NCBI GenBank assembly: GCA_964613795.1
Contig: CAZTJR010000015.1
Location: 1-64,000 of the forward strand
DNA from: Chromatocurvus sp964613795
Lineage (GTDB): Bacteria > Pseudomonadota > Gammaproteobacteria > Pseudomonadales > Halieaceae
Reading direction: 5' to 3'
Length of the DNA stretch: 64,000 nt
Shown here: positions 1 to 7,387 of the stretch, piece after piece
Layout: the number at the start of each line of letters is the position of its first letter
How positions within the stretch are numbered: position 1 is the first letter of the stretch
Made by a program: the position numbers and the translations under genes
The notes under the pieces: generated by a model
What the model was told of the DNA's origin: nothing
The model's database searches: none
What the model saw: only the letters and a program-made list of their open reading frames with translations

Positions 1-582
1 GAGGAGCTGACAGCGCCTGTCGTCGCCTATGCCAGCAGCAAGCGTCGCGCGGAAGTTGCGCTGGCGCAGGTGACCAGGGAGTCGGGAATGCAGCTGGTGT
101 CGCTGCGTCCCGCTCTCGTTTATGGCGCGGGTGTCGGCGGCAATCTCGCCTCGCTGATCGCGTGGGTGAGGCGCGGCCTGCCCCTGGCACCGGAAGCCGG
201 GCAGCGCTCCATGGTGTCACGCGACGATCTTGTCAGGCTGATCAGCCGCCTTGTTGCCAGCGATGCTGCGCCGCTGCCGGAGGAGGGCGCAGTGTGGAAT
301 GTCACGGACGGAGAGGCCTACAGCACGCAGCGGCTGATGCTGGCAATTGCACGTGCAATGCAGCGTCCGGCGCCGCGGCCTGTGTTGCCGGCTGCCTGCT
401 GGCGGGTTCTGGGTGCCTGTGCCGACCTGCGACGTGGCGCTTTCACGGGCGCAACAGCCGCAGCACTCCTCGGTTCCGACCTTTACGACGGCAGCGCGGT
501 ATGTTCCGCAACGGGCTGGCGGCCACGGCAGCGCTTTGAGGATGTGGCGCCGGCGATGGTGGCGACTGCGCAGCGCGCATGA
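1..582 (+). CDS. NAD-dependent epimerase/dehydratase, C-terminal part (extended SDR, WbpK/GalE-like)
   Basis: The reading frame is open from base 1, so the 5' end lies outside the window; 193 residues are visible. The SDR catalytic YxxxK motif is at residues 10-14 of the visible part (YASSK), followed by the substrate-lobe signature SLRPALVYG, as in UDP-sugar 4-epimerases and 4-reductases. Its stop overlaps the next start by 4 bp (ATGA). An SDR followed by a WbpL-like transferase and a WbpM-like dehydratase is the order known at the end of the Pseudomonas B-band O-antigen locus, so a role in making the nucleotide sugar for the first O-unit residue is inferred. The exact sugar cannot be told without the N-terminal NAD domain. 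Confidence 0.85.
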   Translation, partial: EELTAPVVAYASSKRRAEVALAQVTRESGMQLVSLRPALVYGAGVGGNLASLIAWVRRGLPLAPEAGQRSMVSRDDLVRLISRLVASDAAPLPEEGAVWNVTDGEAYSTQRLMLAIARAMQRPAPRPVLPAACWRVLGACADLRRGAFTGATAAALLGSDLYDGSAVCSATGWRPRQRFEDVAPAMVATAQRA

Positions 583-1559
583 CCACTGCGCTGGTCGTTT
601 TGCTGGTCGCCATGGCCGTCGCCGCGGCCTTGTGCGCGGTTTATCGATGGTGGGCTGCGGCAGCTGGCTGGCTGGCACATCCTGACGCGCGCAGCTCGCA
701 CCGCGTGGCGACTGTCAGCGGCGCCGGCATCGCCGTATTGGCGGCACTCTTGCTTGCGCTGCTTGCGGTGGGCCCCGCCATGCCCGATGCCGTCCTGGTC
801 GTGCTTGCCACCAGCGCTCTGCTGTCGGGGGTGGGTCTGGCCGACGATCTGGCGCCTATGGGCGTTCGTTTGCGCCTGGGGATTTATACGCTGGCAGCGG
901 CACTGACGGCTGTCTGGCTCTGTCATCCCGGGCAGGCCCTGTCAGATTGGGCGCTGGTCGCACTCGCGACACTCTGGATTCTCGTTTTCATCAATCTTTT
1001 CAATTTTATGGATGGTATTGACGGGCTGGCGGCACTGCAGGCCCTGTCAGCTGCTGTGGCGCTCGGACTGCTTGCTGCGCTGCAGGACGCTGCTGGCTGG
1101 TATATTGCGTTCTGCAGCGCCACAGCGGGTGCGTTCGCCGGCTTTCTGTTCTTCAATGCCCCGCCGGCGCGGCTTTTCATGGGCGACGCAGGCAGTATTC
1201 CGGGAGGCTATCTGCTGGCATCGCTACTGGTCGCGGGGTGGTGCCTTGAGAGCATTCCCGCGTATCCGGGGCTGATACTCCTCGCGCTGTTCATTACCGA
1301 CTCGCTGACCACGCTGGTATTTCGCGCCTGCAGGCGGGAGAGACTTTGGCAGGCGCACCGGCAGCATCTGTACCAGCGTCTGGCGCGTCGCTGGCAGTCC
1401 CACCGGCGCCTGGATCTGTTGTTCATCGTCCTGCAGTGGTTCTGGCTGGTGCCGCTGGCCCTGATCGCGACCCGCCAGCCGGAATACGCCGCGCTGCTGT
1501 GCGTTCTCGCTTACCTGCCGCTGTTGATCACCATGGTCAAATTACGGTCAATACAGTAA
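579..1559 (+). CDS. wbpL: Undecaprenyl-phosphate sugar-1-phosphate transferase, WecA/WbpL-type glycosyltransferase family 4
   Basis: A 326-residue polytopic inner-membrane protein of the MraY/WecA superfamily, which transfers an N-acetyl-amino-sugar phosphate from UDP to undecaprenyl phosphate and so starts O-antigen or capsule repeat synthesis. Visible signatures are LADDL near residue 88, NFMDGIDG near 142 (cytosolic Asp-rich loop) and FMGDAGS from residue 200 (Mg/UDP site). The rest is hydrophobic helices with a basic cytosolic loop around residues 250-275 (RACRRERLWQAHRQH). The start overlaps the upstream SDR stop by 4 bp, indicating translational coupling. Position between an SDR and a WbpM homologue favours WbpL over housekeeping WecA; this is inference from gene order. 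Confidence 0.88.
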   Translation: MTTALVVLLVAMAVAAALCAVYRWWAAAAGWLAHPDARSSHRVATVSGAGIAVLAALLLALLAVGPAMPDAVLVVLATSALLSGVGLADDLAPMGVRLRLGIYTLAAALTAVWLCHPGQALSDWALVALATLWILVFINLFNFMDGIDGLAALQALSAAVALGLLAALQDAAGWYIAFCSATAGAFAGFLFFNAPPARLFMGDAGSIPGGYLLASLLVAGWCLESIPAYPGLILLALFITDSLTTLVFRACRRERLWQAHRQHLYQRLARRWQSHRRLDLLFIVLQWFWLVPLALIATRQPEYAALLCVLAYLPLLITMVKLRSIQ

Positions 1560-1629
1560 AATCCGCGCTCAGACCGGACGCAAAACACAGAATTACCGGC
1601 AGGCGCCCCAACCAGCGCGGAGTGACAAC

Positions 1630-3651
1630 TTGGTCAAGAAAGCAGCGGTGCGTCTGCTTCGGGCCGGTGCCAGTATCTGGCGCTGCGTGCGAGACGCCAC
1701 TGGAAAGCTCGTTGAGCTGCCACGTAATATCAAGCAGGCGGTTGTTCTGCTCATCGATATGGGCTTCGTGGCAGGGGCGATGTGGGTGGCAGTTGCCTAC
1801 CCCTCGGGTATCACCTCGGTACAGCTCGGCATGGTGGAATTCGCCTGTGCCGCACTCACACTGGTCGCCAGCGCCATTATCTTTCTGCGTCTCGGGCTCT
1901 ACCGCGCCGTCATCCGCTTTATGGGCCAGCAGGCTATCTGGGCCATTATCACGGCGGCGAGCTATTCCACACTGGTCCTCGGGGCGGCTGTTTTCTTCAC
2001 TCGCGCCGATGTGCCAAGGGCCATGCCCTTTGTCTACTGGGCGCTGGTCATGTTCAGCGTGGGGGGGTCGCGACTGGTGGTGCGCGCCTATTACCAGTCC
2101 AAGCTGCGCTCGAGCTCCAAGAATGTCCTCATCTATGGCGCGGGAGAGTCCGGCCGCCAGCTGCTGACAGCGCTGCATCACGGCGAGCAGTATCGCGTGG
2201 TGGCTTTTGTTGACGACGATCCGCAGTCCCAGCACTCCGTCATCAATGGCCTGCAGGTGGTCAATCCACGCGATATCGAGCCCCTGATTCAGGAGCACAG
2301 TATCACCCAGGTGCTTCTTGCCATTCCGTCCGCCACCCATGATCGGCGTCGGGAGATCATCAATTCCCTCGTGGGACTGCCGGTGCACGTGCGCACCGTG
2401 CCGAAGATCAGCGAGCTGGTGTCCGGCGTCGCGAGCGTCAACCAGATTCAGGATATCGACCTTGACGACCTGCTTGGTCGCGACCCGGTGCCGCCGCATC
2501 CGGAGCTGATCGATCGCTGCATTACCGACAAGGTTGTCATGGTGACCGGCGCCGGTGGATCGATCGGCGCCGAATTGTGCCGGCAGATTCTTGCCGCGGG
2601 ACCGCGGGAGCTGATTCTGTTCGACAGCTCCGAGTACGCGCTCTACAGCATTGAGCGGGAACTCAAGGATCTGCAGTCCCGCGGCGCTCACTATGTCGAA
2701 ATGGCCTGCCTGCTGGGCTCGGTGCGCGACCAGCGCCGCCTGGAAACCGTTTTCCGCACGTTTTCGGTGCAGACGGTCTATCACGCCGCCGCTTACAAGC
2801 ATGTGCCCATGGTGGAGTACAACGTGGCCGAGGGCGTTGCCAACAATGTGTTCGGGACCTGGCACGCCGCCGAGGCAGCGCGCAAGGCGCGGGTCGAGAC
2901 CTTTGTGCTGATCTCCACCGACAAGGCCGTGCGCCCGACCAACATCATGGGCGCCTCCAAGCGCTTTGCGGAATTGATCCTTCAGGGACTGGCGCAGGAG
3001 GAGGTCGGTACGCGCTTCTGCATGGTGCGCTTCGGCAACGTCCTCGGCTCTTCAGGATCCGTGGTGCCGCTGTTTCGCGAACAGATTGAGAACGGGGGCC
3101 CCGTGACCGTGACGCATCCGGAGGTGTCGCGCTACTTCATGAGTATTCAGGAGGCGGCGCAGCTCGTGCTGCAGGCTGGCGCCATGGGCACGGGTGGCGA
3201 TGTGTTTGTGCTCGATATGGGCGAGCCCGTGCAGATTGTCGATCTCGCCAAACGCATGATCCGTCTCTCGGGCCATGAGGTCGGCAGCCGGACGCCCTCC
3301 CGCAGCGGGCTGGATATCGAGTTCATCGGCCTGCGCCCGGGAGAAAAACTGCATGAGGAGCTGTTGCTCGGCACCTCTGTGAGCGGCACCGGTCATCCGA
3401 TGATCATGCGGGCTGAAGAGGAGAGCCTGACCTACGACGAGATCATGTCGGCCCTGAAAGATCTGATGGCCTGCTGTGACCGGCTCGACTGCCGCGATAT
3501 CATCGAAATCCTGGCGGCTGCGGTGAGCGGATTTGCGCGCCACGAAATCCGCCACGATCATCTCTGGGTCAAGCAGGGACGCGCCGGCCGCCGTGCTGCT
3601 GCCATCCCCGAGGCGGGCGACTCCAATGTGAAACCCCTGTTCACCGGATAA
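1630..3651 (+). CDS. wbpM: Membrane-bound nucleotide-sugar 4,6-dehydratase (WbpM/CapD family)
   Basis: A 673-residue protein with four predicted N-terminal membrane helices (about residues 38-150), a first cytosolic Rossmann-like domain (about 155-290) and a C-terminal SDR dehydratase domain. The NAD motif GAGGSIG is at 307-313, and YHAAAYKHVPMVE lies near 385. The catalytic Tyr of normal SDRs is replaced by Met in MGASK (Met440, Lys444), the known hallmark of long WbpM/CapD-type UDP-GlcNAc 4,6-dehydratases. The product would be UDP-4-keto-6-deoxy sugar for QuiNAc/FucNAc-type residues. The call uses the TTG at 1630; GTG at 1633 is an alternative and no ATG fits. It is the third gene of the surface-polysaccharide operon, 70 bp after wbpL. 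Confidence 0.92.
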   Translation: MVKKAAVRLLRAGASIWRCVRDATGKLVELPRNIKQAVVLLIDMGFVAGAMWVAVAYPSGITSVQLGMVEFACAALTLVASAIIFLRLGLYRAVIRFMGQQAIWAIITAASYSTLVLGAAVFFTRADVPRAMPFVYWALVMFSVGGSRLVVRAYYQSKLRSSSKNVLIYGAGESGRQLLTALHHGEQYRVVAFVDDDPQSQHSVINGLQVVNPRDIEPLIQEHSITQVLLAIPSATHDRRREIINSLVGLPVHVRTVPKISELVSGVASVNQIQDIDLDDLLGRDPVPPHPELIDRCITDKVVMVTGAGGSIGAELCRQILAAGPRELILFDSSEYALYSIERELKDLQSRGAHYVEMACLLGSVRDQRRLETVFRTFSVQTVYHAAAYKHVPMVEYNVAEGVANNVFGTWHAAEAARKARVETFVLISTDKAVRPTNIMGASKRFAELILQGLAQEEVGTRFCMVRFGNVLGSSGSVVPLFREQIENGGPVTVTHPEVSRYFMSIQEAAQLVLQAGAMGTGGDVFVLDMGEPVQIVDLAKRMIRLSGHEVGSRTPSRSGLDIEFIGLRPGEKLHEELLLGTSVSGTGHPMIMRAEEESLTYDEIMSALKDLMACCDRLDCRDIIEILAAAVSGFARHEIRHDHLWVKQGRAGRRAAAIPEAGDSNVKPLFTG

Positions 3652-3711
3652 TCTCCACTGACTTGGCGCTTTCGATGCGCCGGTTCCAGATAATTTTCCA
3701 CGAGGTGGCTT

Positions 3712-4319
3712 ATGGCCGATTTTGATGTGTTCAATGGCGATGCGGATGGTATCTGTGCGCTTCTGCAGCTGCGCCAGGCCGAGCCTCGCGAGGCCACGCT
3801 GGTAACCGGGGTAAAGCGCGATATTGCGCTGCTGGAGCGTGTCAGCGCCGCTTCCGGCGACCGTGTCTGCGTTCTCGACGTGTCGCTGGACAAGAACCGG
3901 GATGCGCTGTCGCGGGTGCTGGAGGCGGGCGCCTCGGTGTGGTACTGCGATCACCACTACGCGGGCGACATTCCCGCAAGGGATAGCCTGGAAACCCACA
4001 TCAATACCGAAGCCACGGTGTGTACCAGCCTGCTGGTGAATGGTCATCTGTCGGGTGCCGGGCGCGCCTGGGCGGTGGTCGGCACCTTTGGCGATAACCT
4101 GCGTGAGAGCGCGCAGCGCCTGGCGAGCCCCCTTGATCTGTCGGCGAGTGCTCTGGATCAGCTGGAAAATCTCGGTATTTACATCAATTACAATGGCTAC
4201 GGCTCGGATCTTGCCGAACTGCATTTTCATCCCGGCGATCTCTATCGGGAACTGCTGCCCTACCCGGATCCGCAGGCCTTCATGCAGGAAAACCGTGCAA
4301 CCTTCGAGAAACTCGAGGG
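3712..4319 (+). CDS. DHH-family phosphoesterase-like protein, N-terminal part truncated by gap
   Basis: The first 202 residues of a DHH-superfamily protein. FNGDADGICAL at residues 7-17 matches the first Asp motif and CDHHYAG near residue 82 is the name-giving DHH motif. Conserved C-terminal parts of this domain are missing because the sequence runs into 100 N. Start ATG 3712 follows GAGGTGG. The continuous reading frame into the sequence after the gap is accidental, since what follows is a HIT domain. DHH proteins hydrolyse phosphodiester or pyrophosphate bonds with Mn ions; the substrate here is unknown. It is transcribed in the same direction as the O-antigen genes but 60 bp away, with only a weak 5-bp hairpin (3665-3681) between. 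Confidence 0.8.
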
Positions 4320-4419
4320 NNNNNNNNNNNNNNNNNNNNNNNNNNNNNNNNNNNNNNNNNNNNNNNNNNNNNNNNNNNNNNNNNNNNNNNNNNNNNNNNN
4401 NNNNNNNNNNNNNNNNNNN
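4320..4419. other. Assembly gap (100 N)
   Basis: Exactly 100 N, the conventional size for a scaffold gap of unknown length. It separates the DHH gene from the HIT gene, and both lose coding sequence here. Confidence 0.99.
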
Positions 4420-4821
4420 CTCCACGAACGACTGGCCGCCGACAGCCACTGCCTCGGCGCTATGTCCACGGCGCTATTGCTGTTGCACCGCGAGGCGGCG
4501 CTGCACTGGTTCATCCTGGTGCCCGCTACGCAGGCGCAGGATGTCACGGATCTGCCGGGTGCGGAGCGCGCTGCGTTAATCGACGATGCGGCGGCGCTGG
4601 CTGCCTGTCTCAAGGACGCGTACGGCTACCCCAAGGTGAACGTTGCCGCCCTCGGCAACGTGGTGCCGCAGCTGCACCTGCACGTGGTGGGACGGAAGCC
4701 CGGTGACTGCTGCTGGCCCGACCCGGTATGGGGACGCCCTCTCCCGGGGAAGATCTGGGAAGCGCAAGCTCTGGCGGAGCTGCAGGAGCGGCTGCGCAAT
4801 CGGGGACTGCTGTGCGGCTGA
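4420..4821 (+). CDS. HIT-domain protein, 5' end lost in gap
   Basis: 133 residues up to the stop at 4821. The histidine triad is seen as QLHLHVVGR around visible residues 88-96, preceded by NVAALGNVVP, the typical HIT context. The first visible residues (LHERLAADSHCLG) match where HIT proteins of about 140-150 residues normally begin, so only a few codons should be missing. HIT proteins are nucleotide hydrolases/transferases acting on AMP-X compounds in the cytosol. Although it is in frame with the DHH gene through the N run, family knowledge says these are separate genes. Confidence 0.85.
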   Translation, partial: LHERLAADSHCLGAMSTALLLLHREAALHWFILVPATQAQDVTDLPGAERAALIDDAAALAACLKDAYGYPKVNVAALGNVVPQLHLHVVGRKPGDCCWPDPVWGRPLPGKIWEAQALAELQERLRNRGLLCG

Positions 4822-4842
4822 TGCGCCGCGCTTTTAAGCCCT

Positions 4843-5262
4843 TTACTCCTCGACGTCGTCGGTGGAGAGCTGGCCGCTGAATATACGCCGCAGGTGCGCC
4901 CAGGACATGCCGATGCCCAGAATGAGCGACAGCAGCACCAGCGTCAGCCAGGTCAGTGCGGCGGTTTCCAGCGTCAACCAGCCAATGTCGATAAACAGCC
5001 ACACGACTGCAGCGAACAGGGCAGCGACGAGTGCAACCCCCAGCCAGCCTATGGCGAAGAAGGTGGCTCGCAGGAACATGATCCAGCCAATAAGAAGCAC
5101 GAGGCCGATAATGGCGGCGATGGGCCCAAACCGTGTCTCGCCGCTCAAAACCCAGGTGATATAGGAAAAGGCGGTTGGATTGTAGGTGCCGAAAACCAGC
5201 ACCGCAGCAAAGAACCAACGGAGAAAAAAACTACTCACATCGAATCTGCTAGCCATATTCAT
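4843..5262 (-). CDS. DUF6524-like four-TM inner-membrane protein
   Basis: Small membrane protein of 139 residues from the ATG at 5262, which has a GGTGAG ribosome site; the frame is open further up to a TTG at 5328 but that extension is hydrophilic and unlike the family. About four hydrophobic segments are visible, starting SFFLRWFFAAVLVFGTYNP, the pattern I associate with DUF6524 proteins of proteobacteria. The C-terminus is acidic (STDDVEE). No catalytic motif is visible and the function is unknown. It follows tas on the minus strand and converges with the HIT gene 21 bp away. Confidence 0.72.
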   Translation of the reverse strand: MNMASRFDVSSFFLRWFFAAVLVFGTYNPTAFSYITWVLSGETRFGPIAAIIGLVLLIGWIMFLRATFFAIGWLGVALVAALFAAVVWLFIDIGWLTLETAALTWLTLVLLSLILGIGMSWAHLRRIFSGQLSTDDVEE

Positions 5263-5324
5263 GTTCTCACCGATAGTCTCATCGAATATAGAGGAATCGG
5301 CCACATGGGGCAACGACCCGTCCT

Positions 5325-6368
5325 TCAAGGCGCGGGATTTGCATGGTGCCGGTGGATGGCGTTGATGGCGCGCAGGCGGTCCCGGTCAAGGGTGAGGTCG
5401 ATGCTGTCGATGTTGGTTGTGAGCTGCTCGAGGGTGGTGGCGCCGATGATGTTGCTGGTGGCGAAGCGCTGCTGGTTGACGAAGGCCAGTGCCATCTGCG
5501 CCGGGTCCAGCCCCATTTCCCGGGCCAGCGTCACATAAGCTTCGGTGGCACTTTGCGCCGCCGGTCGCTGGTAGCGGTCGAAGCGTTCGAAAAGCGCCAG
5601 CCGCGAGCCTTCCGGTCGGGCGCCGTTCAGGTACTTCCCGCTGAGCATGCCGAAAGCCAGCGGCGAGTAGGCCAGCAGGCCGACCTGCTCCCGGATGGCG
5701 ATTTCTGCCAGACCCACTTCAAAAGTGCGGTTGAGGAGATTGTAGGGGTTCTGGATGCTGACGATGCGCGGCAGATTCTTTTCCCGGGCGAGGCGCAGAT
5801 ACTCGAGAACGCCCCAGGGCGTTTCATTGGAAATTCCGATATGGCGGACCTTGCCGGCCTGTACCAGTTCGCCCAATGCCGACAGGGTTTCCTCAATGGC
5901 GACACCGTTATCGTCACTATGCAGGTAGCCCAGGCGTCCGAAAAAATTGGTCGCACGCTCCGGCCAGTGCACCTGATACAGATCGACGTGGTCCGTCTGC
6001 AGCCGGCTGAGGGAGTCATCGATCGCCTGATGTATCTGCGCGCGGTCGAGGCGCGGTCCGCCGCGAAGATGGTCAACGCCCGCGTTGCCTTCAGCGCGCC
6101 CGGCAACCTTGGTCGCGAGTACGATATCGTTGCGCCTGCCGCTGCGCGCCAGCCAGTTACCGATAAAGCGCTCGGTTTCACCCTGGGTATCGGCGCGCGG
6201 TGGCACCGGATACATTTCAGCCGTATCGATGAAATTCACGCCGCGTGACAGAGCGTAATCCAGCTGCGCCGCCGCGTCTTCAGCTGTGTTCTGCTGGCCA
6301 TAGGTCATGGTGCCGAGGCAGATCACGCTGACATCGATATCCGTGCTGCCCAGTTTCCGGTATTGCAT
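5325..6368 (-). CDS. tas: NADP(H)-dependent aldo-keto reductase, Tas family
   Basis: A 347-residue TIM-barrel aldo-keto reductase. N-terminal MQYRKLGSTDIDVS and GTMTYGQQNT with the long DTAEMYPVPPRADTQG loop match E. coli Tas. The catalytic tetrad can be placed: Asp and Tyr in DTAEMY, Lys in LATKVAG, His in YQVHWPER. The full length matches the family. Tas-type enzymes reduce carbonyls with NADPH; the physiological substrate is not known. ATG 6368 follows a weak purine-rich stretch (CGAGGACG). It lies 38 bp downstream of the CDF exporter on the same strand, possibly co-transcribed. Confidence 0.92.
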   Translation of the reverse strand: MQYRKLGSTDIDVSVICLGTMTYGQQNTAEDAAAQLDYALSRGVNFIDTAEMYPVPPRADTQGETERFIGNWLARSGRRNDIVLATKVAGRAEGNAGVDHLRGGPRLDRAQIHQAIDDSLSRLQTDHVDLYQVHWPERATNFFGRLGYLHSDDNGVAIEETLSALGELVQAGKVRHIGISNETPWGVLEYLRLAREKNLPRIVSIQNPYNLLNRTFEVGLAEIAIREQVGLLAYSPLAFGMLSGKYLNGARPEGSRLALFERFDRYQRPAAQSATEAYVTLAREMGLDPAQMALAFVNQQRFATSNIIGATTLEQLTTNIDSIDLTLDRDRLRAINAIHRHHANPAP

Positions 6369-6406
6369 TGGTTGACGTCCTCGTTGCCGTTAATGGAATC
6401 GCGCGG

Positions 6407-7360
6407 TCAGTCCGCGAGGGTTTCTTCCTGGCGGATCTCGTTTAGCCCGGCCGGGTCCTGGTGAATCACGACATCCGCGCCGGGTATCTCTTTCTTGATG
6501 GCAGCAGTCACTTCATCGGCTATGCGGTGCGCCTGACGCAGTGACAGGTCGCCGTCAAGCTCCAGGTGCAGCTCGATAAAGTCCACTCGACCGGAGCTCC
6601 GGGTGCGCAGGTCGTGGACGCCATACACGCCGGCGTGACGGTTCGCCGTGTCGCGAACCAACTGCCGTCGGTCCTCAGGGAGTTCGCGATCGAGCAGTTC
6701 GCTGAGAGCGTCGCTCATAATGTGGCGCGCGGTGAGCAGAATGTAGATGGCGATGCCGCAGGCAAACAGCGGATCCATGCCCGACCAGCCCAAGTGCGCG
6801 AGTATCAGCGCCAGAATGACCGCGCTGTTGGTCAGCAGGTCTGTGCGATAGTGCAGTGCGTCGGCGCGGATGGCGGCGGAATGTGTGCGGCGTATGACAT
6901 AGTGCTGCAACGCCAGCAGCGCCAGCGTGGCGACAATGGTGAACAGCATCACCGCAATACCGATCTCCAGCGTTGGCAGCTCCCGCGGCGTCATCAGTCG
7001 CTTGCCGGCCTCAATGAGCAGATAGATCCCCGAGACAATAATCAGGGTGCTCTGCGCGAGCGCCGAGATGGACTCGGCCTTGCCATGGCCAAAGCGATGC
7101 TTGCGGTCGGCCGGGGCCAGCGCGTAGCGCACGGCGAACAGGTTTAGTAGTGAGGCACCGGAATCCATTACCGAGTCTATCAGCGACGCGAGGATGCTCA
7201 TGGAGCCGGTCTGCGCATAGGCGACCGCTTTCGCCAGAATAAGCGTCATGGCGACCGCCGCGGAGGCATTTGTGGCAAGTCGCATCAGGCGCGCCGCATC
7301 GTCGGGGGCTAGAGGTGTCTCGGCCATGCTGGATTGCTTGCCTTTTGAAGCGTTCATCAT
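6407..7360 (-). CDS. fieF: Cation diffusion facilitator (FieF/YiiP-like) metal exporter
   Basis: A 317-residue CDF protein exchanging divalent metal (Zn, Fe, Cd class) for protons across the inner membrane. Six helices are predicted, with the intramembrane site DSVMD in TM2 and HYRTD in TM5, the same Asp-x3-Asp and His-x3-Asp pairs as in YiiP. HRFGHGKAE follows TM2. The cytoplasmic C-terminal domain shows DLRTRSSG and FIELHLELDG, which form the regulatory dimer fold. The start is uncertain: ATG 7360/7357 have no clear ribosome site and ATG 7324 is possible. It lies 27 bp after the Cu-ATPase gene on the same strand, which suggests a joint metal-efflux operon. Confidence 0.88.
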   Translation of the reverse strand: MMNASKGKQSSMAETPLAPDDAARLMRLATNASAAVAMTLILAKAVAYAQTGSMSILASLIDSVMDSGASLLNLFAVRYALAPADRKHRFGHGKAESISALAQSTLIIVSGIYLLIEAGKRLMTPRELPTLEIGIAVMLFTIVATLALLALQHYVIRRTHSAAIRADALHYRTDLLTNSAVILALILAHLGWSGMDPLFACGIAIYILLTARHIMSDALSELLDRELPEDRRQLVRDTANRHAGVYGVHDLRTRSSGRVDFIELHLELDGDLSLRQAHRIADEVTAAIKKEIPGADVVIHQDPAGLNEIRQEETLAD

Positions 7361-7387
7361 TATGCCATTGATGGCCTGCTGCCGTTA

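Noticed and set aside
1537..2865. 442-codon minus-strand frame opposite wbpM
   Set aside because: Antisense shadow in GC-rich coding DNA; wbpM on the plus strand has full family motifs.
3665..3681. GGCGC/GCGCC hairpin after wbpM as terminator
   Set aside because: Five-base stem with no T-run; too weak to call.
3712..4821. Single fused DHH-HIT protein
   Set aside because: The frame is continuous only through 100 N of unknown length; the two domains belong to separate families.
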